A stretch of 64,000 nucleotides of DNA. Source: Gammaproteobacteria bacterium (GTDB lineage: Bacteria; Pseudomonadota; Gammaproteobacteria; Nevskiales; Nevskiaceae). The stretch is taken from assembly GCA_026398815.1 (NCBI GenBank), contig JAPLSA010000017.1, positions 248,001 through 312,000 of the forward strand, read 5' to 3'. This document shows positions 46,361 to 54,795 of this stretch, in pieces. Under the pieces are notes generated by a model. The model was not told the origin of the DNA, did no database searches, and saw only the letters and a list, made by a program, of their open reading frames with translations. A program made the translations under genes and the position numbers. Position 1 is the stretch's first letter; every line of letters begins with the position of its first letter.

Positions 46361-47098
46361 ATGTCTCTTTCCACCCCGCGCATCGCCGTGATCAGCGGCG
46401 GCTCCTCCGGCATTGGCCTGGCCATGGTGGAACGGCTGGCCGGCGACGGCTGGATCGTCCACACCTGCGGCCGTGATGCGCTGAAGCTCGAACGCCTGCG
46501 CGCCCGGCTGCCGGCCGTGCAGACGACGGTCTGCGATGTCGCCGACCGTGCTGCCGTCCAGGCCTTCGCCGACCACGTCCTGAGCCGCGCGCCGCGCGTC
46601 GACCTGCTGGTCAGCAATGCCGGCGGCCTGCGCGAAGTCGACTTCACCGGTGCCGACCTGCGCTCACTCGATCTGGGTGGCGAACTGCGCACCAACACCG
46701 AGGGCGCACTGAACCTGATCGCGGCCTTCATGCCCGGCCTGCGCTCGGCCTCGCGGTCGGCGATCCTGATCGTCAGTTCCGGCTACGCGCTGGCACCGGC
46801 CACCCGGGCACCGCTCTATTCGGCATCCAAGGCCGCGCTGCACAGCCTGGCCGGATCATTGCGGCGCCAGCTGGCGCCGCTGGCAATCACGGTGACGGAA
46901 CTGCTGCCGCCGCTGGTCGATACGCCAGCCGTGGCACATCGGCCGGGCCGGAAGATGCCCGCCGCGACGATTGCCCGGCTGGGACTCGAGGCTGCCCTGC
47001 GTGGCCGCAAGGCTGTCCATCCGGGCCCGGTCGGCCTGCTCCGCTGGCTGCTGCGGCTGATGCCGTCGGTGGCCGAAGCCTTCGTCGCCAGAACCTGA
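46361..47098 (+). CDS. Short-chain dehydrogenase/reductase
   Basis: This classical SDR of 245 aa has the cofactor loop ISGGSSGIG, NAGG, catalytic Ser (IVSSGYAL) and YSASK. Sequence after the catalytic helix (ELLPPLVDTPAV) is substrate-binding. It oxidises or reduces a pathway alcohol or ketone with NAD(P). It lies 19 bp after the porin-like gene. Confidence 0.87.
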   Translation: MSLSTPRIAVISGGSSGIGLAMVERLAGDGWIVHTCGRDALKLERLRARLPAVQTTVCDVADRAAVQAFADHVLSRAPRVDLLVSNAGGLREVDFTGADLRSLDLGGELRTNTEGALNLIAAFMPGLRSASRSAILIVSSGYALAPATRAPLYSASKAALHSLAGSLRRQLAPLAITVTELLPPLVDTPAVAHRPGRKMPAATIARLGLEAALRGRKAVHPGPVGLLRWLLRLMPSVAEAFVART

Positions 47099-47105
47099 AA
47101 CCACC

Positions 47106-48683
47106 ATGAGCTTTCCGATTCCTTCTCGCGTCGACGTCCTCATCGTCGGCTATGGCCCGGTCGGTGCCGCGCTGGGCTGCCTGCTCGGCCGCTACGGGGT
47201 GACGACGCTGATCGTCGACAAGGCCGACGACATCCTGATGGCGCCGCGCGCGATCGCGCTGGACAACGAGGCGCTGCGCATCCTGCAGATGGCCGGCCTT
47301 GCCCACGACGCCTTCGACAAGGTGGCCATTCCGAACGTCCGCATGCACAGCCCCTATGTCGGCGAGTTCGCGCGCATCAACACCACCGGCAGCATCGATG
47401 GCCATCCCAAGCTGGTGACGTTCTACCAGCCGGATCTGGAGCGCGCGCTGCGCCGGCAGATCGCCACCCACGGCTGCGTCACCGCTCGCGGTGGCATCGA
47501 GATGACGCACTTCGTCGACACCGGCGATGGCGTCCAGGCGAGCCTGATCGGCCACGACGGCCAGCGCATGACCGTCGAAACCCGCTATCTGATCGGCGCC
47601 GACGGCGCCGGCTCGGCGGTCCGCAAGGCGATCGGTCAGGCGTTCAGCGGCCAGACCTACAGCGAAGACTGGCTGATCGTCGACGCCCGGATGCCGCCGG
47701 GGACCTTCGATCACGTCGAGTTCCTGTGCAATCCCGATCGGCCGACGCCGCACATGGTGGCCCCCGGCGGCCGCATTCGCTGGGAATTCATGCTGAAGCC
47801 CGGCGAAACCCGGGAGCAGATGGAAAGCGATGCCACGATCCAGCGCCTGCTCGCCCCCTGGGCCACCACCGGCGAGCTGAGCATCGAGCGCAAGGCCGTC
47901 TACCGCTTCCACGCACGTTCCTGCGCGCGCTACTCGAAAGGCCGCGTATTCCTGATCGGCGATGCGGCGCACATCACCCCGCCCTTCGTCGGCCAGGGGC
48001 TGGTCTCGGGACTCCGCGACGCCGCCAATCTCGGCTGGAAGCTGGCCTGGGTCCTGCGCGGACAGGCCTCCGCCAAGATTCTCGACAGCTACGACCGCGA
48101 GCGCCGCCCTCACGCCGCCAAGATGATCCGGCTCGCGAAGTTCATGGGGCGGATGGTGATGCCGAGCAACGCCGCGGTGGCCATCGCCATCCACGGATTC
48201 ATGCGCCTTTTGCGGCTGATACCCGGTCTGCGCGCGTTCTTCGAGGAACTCGGCGTCAAGCCGCAGAACCGCTATCCCGACGGCTTGTTCGTCAAAGGGC
48301 GCGGACGGCTGCCACGTGGCGGCATGCTGCCCCAGGGGCTGGTGCGCGACCCAGGCGGCGCCTGCCGGCCAAGCGACGACGCGCTGGGCCCGAATCTGAC
48401 GCTGCTGGGCTTCGGACTCGATCCGGATCGCCACCTGGACTCCGCAACCCGCGCGGACTGGCAGGCCCGTGGCGGCCGCATCGCGCAGATCAGCATGTCC
48501 GGCGAAGCCCTGTATCGCGGCGACAACGCCTTCGATGAGCTTGCCAACACGCTGCTGCCAGGCGCGGCGCCCTACGGCTGGTGCGCGGTGATCCGCCCGG
48601 ATCGCCAGATCATCCACGATGGCCCGATCGGCGACGCCGCCCGTCTGGTCCGAGAATCGATCGCCGTCCTCGACGGCAACTGA
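47106..48683 (+). CDS. FAD-dependent aromatic hydroxylase (MhpA-like)
   Basis: The 525-aa protein has the FAD loop IVGYGPVGAALGCLL, the GADGAGSAVRKAIG motif, LIGDAAHITPPFVGQGL and SGLRDAANLGWKLAW, all of the class A flavoprotein hydroxylases such as MhpA. It hydroxylates a phenol-type ring with NAD(P)H and oxygen, giving the catechol for the extradiol enzyme. It is the last gene of the operon, and no clear rightward terminator follows. Confidence 0.88.
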   Translation: MSFPIPSRVDVLIVGYGPVGAALGCLLGRYGVTTLIVDKADDILMAPRAIALDNEALRILQMAGLAHDAFDKVAIPNVRMHSPYVGEFARINTTGSIDGHPKLVTFYQPDLERALRRQIATHGCVTARGGIEMTHFVDTGDGVQASLIGHDGQRMTVETRYLIGADGAGSAVRKAIGQAFSGQTYSEDWLIVDARMPPGTFDHVEFLCNPDRPTPHMVAPGGRIRWEFMLKPGETREQMESDATIQRLLAPWATTGELSIERKAVYRFHARSCARYSKGRVFLIGDAAHITPPFVGQGLVSGLRDAANLGWKLAWVLRGQASAKILDSYDRERRPHAAKMIRLAKFMGRMVMPSNAAVAIAIHGFMRLLRLIPGLRAFFEELGVKPQNRYPDGLFVKGRGRLPRGGMLPQGLVRDPGGACRPSDDALGPNLTLLGFGLDPDRHLDSATRADWQARGGRIAQISMSGEALYRGDNAFDELANTLLPGAAPYGWCAVIRPDRQIIHDGPIGDAARLVRESIAVLDGN

Positions 48684-48760
48684 GCGAGCCCGCCACCGCG
48701 TCGTCCTGACCGCGCGAACACTGGGCTTGCTGCGCACAAGCGCGATATGGGCCGCACAGC

Positions 48761-48781
48761 AAAAAGGCCGCATCAGCGGCC
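48761..48781 (-). terminator. Leftward terminator beside the tRNA fragment
   Basis: Read leftward, GGCCGC-TGAT-GCGGCC is followed by TTTTT (A-run 48761-48765). No leftward gene ends here now, but the tRNA-Lys 3' fragment lies 37 bp away in the right orientation. It is probably the ancestral terminator of tRNA-Lys, left behind when the island inserted. Confidence 0.65.
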
Positions 48782-48817
48782 CCGTAATGTGCAACTTATT
48801 GTATTTGCGCCGAAAAA

Positions 48818-48863
48818 ATGGTGGGTCGTGATGGGATCGAACCATCGACCAACGGATTAAAAG
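48818..48863 (-). repeat. 46-bp duplicated 3' end of tRNA-Lys (distal island junction)
   Basis: This 46-bp sequence is identical to 50331-50376, which includes the CCA end, T-arm and anticodon loop of the intact tRNA-Lys gene. After TAAAAG the two copies diverge. A 3' tRNA fragment in this place is the classic mark of integration into a tRNA gene. A short dyad TGCTGG/CCAGCA (48866-48882) follows. Confidence 0.92.
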
Positions 48864-49104
48864 CCTGCTGGTATATCCAGCAAAAACAAGCCACTAGTCA
48901 AAATATTTTCTTGGATTAAGAGTTTTTTTTGGCCTGAAATATCAGCAACTTAGCTAGTCTTTGTGTAACCGCTTTTGCCCCTCATTGCATCGGTTTAATA
49001 CGATGTTTGAGGAGGCTTTAAGCGGAAGTCAAAGCGCCGGGTTGAACAGCTATGCCGAGAATATCAGCCCAAACCAGACCTCTTAGCCAATGTGCGCTGG
49101 TTAA

Positions 49105-49713
49105 CTATTCGTAAAATTTGGCGAAACCGTCCATGTAATGCTCGGACATATAATGCTCAATCAATGCGGGAGGAACAGGATAAAGCTTCGCAAGAGCGTC
49201 AATATTTAAGGGTGATGCTTCGCTGAAGTGCCTTTTTCTCTCAACGTATGGAAACAAAAACTCCATAGCTGCGATTTCAGCCAAGATCTCGCTCGTGACG
49301 TTTTTCCCCGGACTCGAATCGGCTACAGACATGGTAAATAGGCACCCTTCCGCGTGACCGTAAAGATCCGTCGTCCTGCAATCTTCACTACCCGGATCAT
49401 CTAAAACAACATGGAAGAGTTCTTTACATGCAGCGAAATTCCGCCAGCTATCCTCTTGTCCTGCAAGAACATAGACCTCATAAGAATTCTTATCAAGCGA
49501 CATATAAAGCGCTCGGATCATCGAATCCTTTCCTTCAAGGTCAATCTCGATGATCTCAATGTGTTTGTGAATGTATTCACGACAAATCTTCAACAGAATA
49601 TCTGGCGTTTTCTGCTGATAACTGGCGGGGAGTTGACCGTAATGATCAAGCACTTGTTTTGCGTGCGTTAGCGCATGGCTAACTAGGCGATCATCAACAT
49701 GCGCTGAAAACAC
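49105..49713 (-). CDS. ImmA/IrrE-like metallopeptidase homologue (degenerate site)
   Basis: The 202-aa protein shows the zincin-like pattern FAACKELFHVVLDD (residues 93-106) and, about 50 residues later, SEILAEIAAMEFLFPYVER, which match the HExxH and E-x2-A-x2-F-x2-LLMP features of the ImmA/IrrE (DUF955, M78) family. The first zinc His is Lys97 here; Glu98 and His101 remain. GTG 49713 has AAGGA upstream. It lies on the tRNA-Lys island. Related peptidases act in phage-repressor cleavage and in toxin-antitoxin or stress control. Confidence 0.5.
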   Translation of the reverse strand: MFSAHVDDRLVSHALTHAKQVLDHYGQLPASYQQKTPDILLKICREYIHKHIEIIEIDLEGKDSMIRALYMSLDKNSYEVYVLAGQEDSWRNFAACKELFHVVLDDPGSEDCRTTDLYGHAEGCLFTMSVADSSPGKNVTSEILAEIAAMEFLFPYVERKRHFSEASPLNIDALAKLYPVPPALIEHYMSEHYMDGFAKFYE

Positions 49714-49741
49714 TGAGAGTCCTTACTTTTATTTTTTTAAT

Positions 49742-49764
49742 AAAAAAGGGCCTTTCGGCCCTTT
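49742..49764 (-). terminator. Strong terminator between the two island genes
   Basis: Read leftward, AAAGGGCC-GAAA-GGCCCTTT is followed by more Ts and an AT-rich run. It lies 18 bp after the stop of the 65-aa gene and 28 bp before the start of the peptidase-like gene, so the two are probably separate transcription units. Confidence 0.88.
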
Positions 49765-49782
49765 CAACGAAAATCTATTGAA

Positions 49783-49980
49783 TTATGCCGCGTTCAACGA
49801 CGAGAAACTTGGGATTTTACGCGTCTTACCATCGCGCACAGCCTCAAGAACAGCAGCCATATCCGAAGCCAAGTCAGAAACCGAAGTTTCCGACGAAGGA
49901 TTAAAATAGAACTTTACGTCCTTTACACCGCGCTCTTCGAGCGCGGCCTGCAAAGCTTGCAGTCGTTCTTTAGCGCTCAT
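49783..49980 (-). CDS. 65-aa protein of unknown function on the island
   Basis: The product starts MSAKERLQALQAALEERGVK and ends RDGKTRKIPSFSSLNAA. ATG 49980 has a good GGAG site eight bases upstream; ATG 49995 in frame is less likely. The N-terminal helix is charged, a short strand-like KFYFNP follows, then an acidic helix. No known family or DNA-binding motif was seen. Its size and position next to the peptidase-like gene could suit an antitoxin or regulator, but that is a guess. Confidence 0.6.
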   Translation of the reverse strand: MSAKERLQALQAALEERGVKDVKFYFNPSSETSVSDLASDMAAVLEAVRDGKTRKIPSFSSLNAA

Positions 49981-50212
49981 CACTGTCTCCGTCATTGTAG
50001 ATCGCTACCACATTGCCATCAGAAGGGCAAACCCTCGGTAATCGCGATGATACACGCAATGCGTGGGCAACAAAAGCCGCTCGATGGCGCGAACAGTACC
50101 GCAGAACGAAAGGCTCATGAAAACAAGCAAAATTTTTTGCTGCAAGTAACCGTTCGTCGGTTGCGATGCTCTGCGAGACCCATAAAGCGGAGGCTCAGCG
50201 CATCAAAGATGC

Positions 50213-50250
50213 GCAAAAAAAATCCGTCAAAACATCAGACGGATTTTTTC
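50213..50250. terminator. Bidirectional terminator at the right end of the island
   Basis: AAAATCCGTC (50219-50228) pairs with GACGGATTTT (50238-50247), with an A-run before and a T-run after, so it can stop transcription both ways. In the leftward direction it would end the tRNA-Lys transcript about 80 bp past the tRNA. Confidence 0.8.
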
Positions 50251-50330
50251 TTGGACCAATTTTCTTAATTTCAATACCGATTTACCTCGAATCGCGCCTG
50301 ACGTTTCAATCTAAGTCATTGAAAAGATTG

Positions 50331-50376
50331 ATGGTGGGTCGTGATGGGATCGAACCATCGACCAACGGATTAAAAG
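50331..50376 (-). repeat. 46-bp direct repeat within tRNA-Lys (proximal island junction)
   Basis: This is the partner of 48818-48863, identical over 46 bp and 1513 bp apart. This copy belongs to the intact tRNA gene. Confidence 0.92.
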
Positions 50377-50406
50377 TCCGATGCTCTACCGCTGAGCTAA
50401 CGACCC
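50332..50406 (-). tRNA. tRNA-Lys (anticodon TTT)
   Basis: The minus strand reads GGGTCGT ... ACGACCC-A-CCA: a perfect 7-bp acceptor stem, D-arm GCTCAGCGGTAGAGC, anticodon loop CTTTTAA with anticodon TTT, T-loop TTCGATC, and an encoded CCA end. It lies 55 bp downstream of queC on the same strand and serves as the integration site of the adjoining island. Confidence 0.96.
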
Positions 50407-50461
50407 ATTGTCAACTGCGGCGCGGATTATAGCGGCAAGCGCCGTTGAAACGGCATGCGAT

Positions 50462-51166
50462 TCAAGCTGCGGCGTAGCGAGTGGGATCGGCGATGCCGGC
50501 AGCCGCGAAGCCTTCGCGGCGCAGGCGGCAGGAATCGCAGCGGCCGCAGGCGCGGCCGTCGGCATCGGCCTGGTAGCAGGAGACGGTTTCGGCGAAATCG
50601 ACGCCGAGTGCGGTGCCGCGACGAATGATTTCGGCCTTGCTGAGCGCGATCAGCGGCGTCTCGATCCGGAGCCGTCCGCCTTCGACGCCGACCCGGGTGG
50701 CCAGCTGCGCGACGTTCTCGAACGCGGCGATGAAGGCCGGCCGGCAGTCGGGATAGCCGCTGTAGTCGACGGCGTTGACGCCGATGTAGATCGCTTCCGC
50801 ACCCTGCACTTCAGCGAGCCCGAGCGCCAGCGACAGGAACAGCGTGTTGCGGGCCGGTACGTAAGTCACCGGAATGCTGTTGCCGCCGCTGGCCGGGTCC
50901 GGCGCCTGGCCTTCCGGCACGGCGATGCGGTGGTCGGTCAACGCCGAGCCGCCGATCAGGTCGAGATTGACCTGGATCAGCCGGTGCGAGGCCGCGCCCA
51001 GCCGGCGCGCGACTTTCACCGAGGCGTCCAGCTCGGCGCTGTGCCGCTGGCCGTAGGCGACGCTGAGCGCGTGGCAGACGTAGCCATCGGCACGCGCCAT
51101 CGCCAGCGCCGTCGCGGAATCGAGACCGCCACTGAGCAGCACGACGGCGGAACGGGGATGGGACAT
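50462..51166 (-). CDS. queC: QueC, 7-cyano-7-deazaguanine synthase
   Basis: The 234-aa protein has the PP-loop [15 protein letters not shown] and the C-terminal zinc cluster with Cys in SCYQ, ACGRC and SCRL. It converts 7-carboxy-7-deazaguanine to preQ0 using ATP and ammonia in queuosine synthesis. ATG 51166 begins [11 protein letters not shown]; the frame extends upstream but without family sequence. It is the last protein gene of the tol-pal-que run. Confidence 0.95.
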   Translation of the reverse strand: MSHPRSAVVLLSGGLDSATALAMARADGYVCHALSVAYGQRHSAELDASVKVARRLGAASHRLIQVNLDLIGGSALTDHRIAVPEGQAPDPASGGNSIPVTYVPARNTLFLSLALGLAEVQGAEAIYIGVNAVDYSGYPDCRPAFIAAFENVAQLATRVGVEGGRLRIETPLIALSKAEIIRRGTALGVDFAETVSCYQADADGRACGRCDSCRLRREGFAAAGIADPTRYAAA

Positions 51167-51233
51167 GGTCACTCCGAACAGGGTTGACGGGCCGGCCGGG
51201 CGAGGCTGCCGGCGCATGTTGCAGCGGCGCGGC

Positions 51234-51932
51234 CTAGCGCCCGGCCTCGCCGCCCCACAGCAGCTTGTGCAGCTGCATCTGGAAGCGCACGTGCAGACGG
51301 TCGGCGACGATCCAGTCGGCCAGTTCGCGGGCCGGCAGCTGGGTCGCGCTCGGCGAGAACAGCACCGTGTGGCGGCGCGTCAGCTGGTGTTCGGCGACCA
51401 CGGCGACCGCCCAGTCGTAGTCGGCGCGATTGCCGATCACGAACTTGATCTGGTCATGCGGCTGCAGCAGCGGCAGGTTGGCCCAGCGGTTGCGCCCGAC
51501 TTCGTTCGAGGCCGGCGTCTTGATGTCGAGAATCTTGATCACCCGCGGATCGACCGCCGACACATCGAGCGCACCGCTGGTTTCCAGCGACACCGTGTAG
51601 CCGGCGTCGCACAGCGCCGCCAGCAACGGGATGCAGGCCTTTTGCGCCAGCGGCTCGCCGCCCGTCACGCAGACGTGGCGAACGCCGTGGCCGGCGACGG
51701 TCGCCAGCACGTCGGCCTGCTCATGCCACTGGCCGCCGTGAAAGGCGTATTCGGTATCGCAGTAGCTGCAGCGCAGCGGGCAGCCGGTCAGCCGAACGAA
51801 CACGGTCGGGCAGCCGACGAAAGTCGACTCGCCCTGCAACGACAGGAAGATTTCGGTGAGCTTGAGTCGCGTCGACGTCGCCACCGGGGTCCGAGGCGTG
51901 GCGCGCTCGGCTGCCGTGGCGAGCGGACTCAT
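51234..51932 (-). CDS. queE: QueE, 7-carboxy-7-deazaguanine synthase
   Basis: The 232-aa radical SAM enzyme has the CxxxCxxC cluster in [11 protein letters not shown], substrate-binding EIFLSLQGE and TGGEPL. It makes 7-carboxy-7-deazaguanine, the substrate of QueC. It follows cpoB by 6 bp, the usual placing of que genes after tol-pal in gammaproteobacteria. The start is not certain: about 22 N-terminal residues precede the conserved part. Confidence 0.94.
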   Translation of the reverse strand: MSPLATAAERATPRTPVATSTRLKLTEIFLSLQGESTFVGCPTVFVRLTGCPLRCSYCDTEYAFHGGQWHEQADVLATVAGHGVRHVCVTGGEPLAQKACIPLLAALCDAGYTVSLETSGALDVSAVDPRVIKILDIKTPASNEVGRNRWANLPLLQPHDQIKFVIGNRADYDWAVAVVAEHQLTRRHTVLFSPSATQLPARELADWIVADRLHVRFQMQLHKLLWGGEAGR

Positions 51933-51938
51933 GCGAGT

Positions 51939-52775
51939 TCAGCGAATCTGGGTGACTCGCGTGCGCGCCTGGATGGCCGCGCTGGAGTTCGGGAATTCCT
52001 TGATGACGCGGTTGTAGGCCGCCTTGGCCGCGTCGTTCTTCTTCTGTTCCTGCTGGATGATTCCGGTCTTCAGCAGCGCATCCGGGACTTTCGGGCTGCT
52101 GCCGAACTTCTCGAGCAGCGAGCGGTAGCTCGCCAGCGCGTTCGGGAAATCCTTCTTGATGTAGTACGACTCGCCGGTCCAGTACCAGGCGTTGTCGGAG
52201 TAGTTGCCCTGCGGATACTTGGCGAGCATGCCCTTGAAGCCGGTGATGGCCTCGTCGTACTTGCCGCCCTTGAGCAGGTCGAAACTCTTCAGGTATAGCG
52301 CTTCCTCGTCCGCCGCCGAACTGAGCGGTGCAGCCGCCGGTGCCGCTGCAGGCGCGCTGCCTGCTGCGATGCCCGTTGCACCCTCGCCAACATGCGCCGG
52401 TGCGGCGGCTGCCGATGACGGCGCCAGCGCCTCGGCCTCGAGGCCCTTGATGCGGGCATCGAACGAGGTGATGGCTTCCTGCTGACGACGCTCGGACTGG
52501 TCGAAGTCGTAGCGAAGCTGCTCGATCAGGCCGCGCAGCCGCCCCAGTTCCTCGGCATTGCGCTGGTCGCGCCCGGCCTCGTTGGACGACAGCTTGCGCG
52601 ACAGCTCGGCGAGCTTCGACTCAACGGCCTGCAGGCGTCGCTCTTCCGGGCTGAGCGCCTGCTGGCCATTGATCGGACCGCCGTAGTTCTGCGCTGCACA
52701 GGCCGAAAGCCACAGCGGCACGCAGAACGTCGCGGCCGTGCGGAGGATCGTGGACGTGCGATGCGACATCACCAT
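51939..52775 (-). CDS. cpoB: CpoB (YbgF), Tol-Pal-associated coordinator
   Basis: This 278-aa product has a signal peptide with a lipobox-like LSAC, a coiled-coil segment (about 45-115; RRLQAVESKLAELSRKL), an Ala-rich linker and TPR repeats (about 155-275; YLKSFDLLKGGKYDEAI, WYWTGESYYIKKDFPNAL). CpoB links TolA with cell-wall synthesis at division. The Cys suggests it is a lipoprotein here, unlike the E. coli protein. Confidence 0.92.
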   Translation of the reverse strand: MVMSHRTSTILRTAATFCVPLWLSACAAQNYGGPINGQQALSPEERRLQAVESKLAELSRKLSSNEAGRDQRNAEELGRLRGLIEQLRYDFDQSERRQQEAITSFDARIKGLEAEALAPSSAAAAPAHVGEGATGIAAGSAPAAAPAAAPLSSAADEEALYLKSFDLLKGGKYDEAITGFKGMLAKYPQGNYSDNAWYWTGESYYIKKDFPNALASYRSLLEKFGSSPKVPDALLKTGIIQQEQKKNDAAKAAYNRVIKEFPNSSAAIQARTRVTQIR

Positions 52776-52791
52776 GGCGGCCCTCACCGTC

Positions 52792-53301
52792 TTACTGGCC
52801 GACGATTTCGACGCGGCGGTTCTGCGACCACGAGGCTTCGTCGTGGCCCAGCGCAACCGGCTTCTCTTCGCCGTTGGAGGTCAGTTCGAGCTGCGAGGCG
52901 GCGACGCCGGCCGACTGCAGGGCCGAGCTGACGGCGGCCGAACGGCGCTCGCCGAGCGACAGGTTGTACTCGCGGGTGCCGCGCTCGTCGGTGTTGCCCT
53001 GCAGCTGGGCCTTGGCGGTCGGGTTGGCGGTCAGGTACTTCGCCCAGGCGGCGACGACGTCCTTCGATTCCGGCTTCAGATCGCTGGAGTCGAAGTCGAA
53101 GTAGACGATCGACTGGGTCGCGGCCGGGGTCGAGACCGAGGTCTTGCCCGACGGCGCGGCAGCGGCGCTGCCCTGCGACGTGGTGGTCGGCTTGACCGCT
53201 TCCGCCGGTGCATTGGCGTTCTTGTCGCCGGTGCTGGAGCAACCGGTGGCAACGGCGGCGATGGCGAGGGTGGCGCAGGCAAACCACTTGTTGTTCAGCA
53301 T
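52792..53301 (-). CDS. pal: Pal, peptidoglycan-associated lipoprotein
   Basis: The 169-aa lipoprotein has lipobox VATGC, a short linker and the OmpA-like cell-wall-binding domain (IVYFDFDSSDLKPES, QGNTDERGTREYNLSLGERR, NRRVEIV). It anchors the outer membrane to peptidoglycan and binds TolB. CGGAG precedes ATG 53301. Confidence 0.96.
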   Translation of the reverse strand: MLNNKWFACATLAIAAVATGCSSTGDKNANAPAEAVKPTTTSQGSAAAAPSGKTSVSTPAATQSIVYFDFDSSDLKPESKDVVAAWAKYLTANPTAKAQLQGNTDERGTREYNLSLGERRSAAVSSALQSAGVAASQLELTSNGEEKPVALGHDEASWSQNRRVEIVGQ

Positions 53302-53373
53302 TTTTCTAAACTCCGTGACGACGTTTGGATTGGTGACGATGATGAACCCTTTCGGGTGACAGGCTAGAGACAC

Positions 53374-54669
53374 TCAGGGCGAGGCATACGGCGCCCAGGC
53401 CGGTTCCCGGACATCGCCGGTGTGCCGCAATCGTTGACGGACCGCGCCGTCCGTGGAAACCGTGGCCAGTTCGGCACCCGCCGCACCTTGTCGCGTGTAG
53501 ATCACGACCGCGCTGTTCGGAGCAAAACTCGGACCTTCGTCAAGCGGACCGCTGCTCACCAGGCGCATGGCGCTCGTTGCAACATCCACAAGCCCGATAC
53601 GATAACCGGAAGCGTCGTAATTCACCAGTGCAAGAGTCTTGCCATCTGGCGAATAACGCGGCTGCTCGTTGCGCCGGCCCTGGAAAGTCAGCCGCTTGGC
53701 CTCGCCGCCGTCGATGCTCATCGTGTAGATCTGCGCCGAACCGCTGCGATCGGACAGGAAAGCAACCGTCCGGCCGTCCGGCGACACGGTCGGCGAAGTG
53801 TCGATCGCGAAGCTGTCGGTCAGCCGGCGGCGCGAGCGCGTCGCCAGATCGATGACGTAGAGATCGGAATTCTTCTGGAACGACAGCGTCACCACCAGGC
53901 GCGTGCCGTCCGGCGTCCAGGCCGGGGCGCTGTTGATGCCCTTTTCGCCGAGGAAGGTCAGGTAGTCGCCGGTCGCCGGCGTCTGGATGATGATCTTCGA
54001 GCGACCGCCTTCGAAGGTCACGTAGGCGATCCGCTTGCCATCGGGCGACCAGCTCGGCGACAGCAGCGGCTCGTAGCTGCGGGCGATCTCGCGCGGGTTC
54101 TCGCCGTCGGCATCGGCCCAGATCAGCTTGAACTGCCGCCGGCCGGACACCTGTGTCGAGGTGATGTAGGCGATCCGCGTGTCGAAGATGCCGCGGGTGC
54201 CGGTGAGCTTTTCGTAAATCTGGTCGGCTACCTTGTGCGCCATCGAGCGCCATTCGGTCGCCCGGGTGGCGGTGGCTTCGACGGTCAGGATCTTCTGGGT
54301 CCGGAACACGTCGTACAGCTCGGCCACCGTCTTGGCGCCGCCGCCGGGCAGCGCCTGCACGTTGCCGATCACCAGCGCTTCCTGGCCAAGCGCGCGCCAG
54401 GTGCGGTAGTCGACCTGCGCCTCGGTGGTCGGCAGCGGATCGAAGCCCTTCATGTCGCTGCGGGCCAGCGACAGGAACTGGCCGCTGCGGGCCAGGTCGG
54501 CGGCGACGATGGCGGCGACGTCAACCGGTTCGGACGGTCCCTGGCGGAACGGCACGACGGCGATCGGCTGCGCCCGGATGGTGCCGCCGGACACCGAGAT
54601 TTCGAGTTCGGCCCGCGCACCGCCGGTCACCAGCAGCAGGACCAGGAAAAGGGATCGGAATTTAGTCAA
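53374..54669 (-). CDS. tolB: TolB, periplasmic beta-propeller of the Tol-Pal system
   Basis: The 431-aa product has a signal peptide ending GGARA, the N-terminal TolB domain (about 22-160) and propeller blades with SPDG repeats (SWSPDGKRIAYVTF, AWTPDGTRLVV, VSPDGRTVAFLS, YSPDGKTLALV). I chose TTG 54669 because GAGGT lies six bases upstream and the signal peptide begins here; the longer frame looks non-coding. Confidence 0.94.
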   Translation of the reverse strand: MTKFRSLFLVLLLVTGGARAELEISVSGGTIRAQPIAVVPFRQGPSEPVDVAAIVAADLARSGQFLSLARSDMKGFDPLPTTEAQVDYRTWRALGQEALVIGNVQALPGGGAKTVAELYDVFRTQKILTVEATATRATEWRSMAHKVADQIYEKLTGTRGIFDTRIAYITSTQVSGRRQFKLIWADADGENPREIARSYEPLLSPSWSPDGKRIAYVTFEGGRSKIIIQTPATGDYLTFLGEKGINSAPAWTPDGTRLVVTLSFQKNSDLYVIDLATRSRRRLTDSFAIDTSPTVSPDGRTVAFLSDRSGSAQIYTMSIDGGEAKRLTFQGRRNEQPRYSPDGKTLALVNYDASGYRIGLVDVATSAMRLVSSGPLDEGPSFAPNSAVVIYTRQGAAGAELATVSTDGAVRQRLRHTGDVREPAWAPYASP

Positions 54670-54795
54670 GTGGCACCTCGACTTCTTGATAGTGAGCGTC
54701 GGCAACGGCGCGGCCAGCGGTGCTCGAGTGATCGATGCTCGGCGGCCGGACACCAGGCCCTCTGACGGGCACCGACGGCGATGGATGAAGCACGG

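Larger units (their letters stand above)
48864..50330. mobile_element. 1.5-kb integrase-less island at tRNA-Lys
   Basis: The segment between the two 46-bp repeats is much AT-richer than flanking DNA. It holds two leftward genes with their own terminators and has no integrase, transposase or terminal inverted repeats. About 240 bp at the left end (48864-49104) and 350 bp at the right end (49981-50330) are non-coding apart from a terminator. It could be a remnant of a larger element, or a small cargo or satellite mobilised in trans. Confidence 0.75.

Noticed and set aside
48864-50330. Integrase, transposase or terminal inverted repeats in the mini-island
   Set aside because: I read both strands and found only the two leftward genes and their terminators.
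50166-50432. 88-aa rightward gene across tRNA-Lys
   Set aside because: It runs through a terminator and the antisense of the tRNA; no ribosome site and no family pattern.
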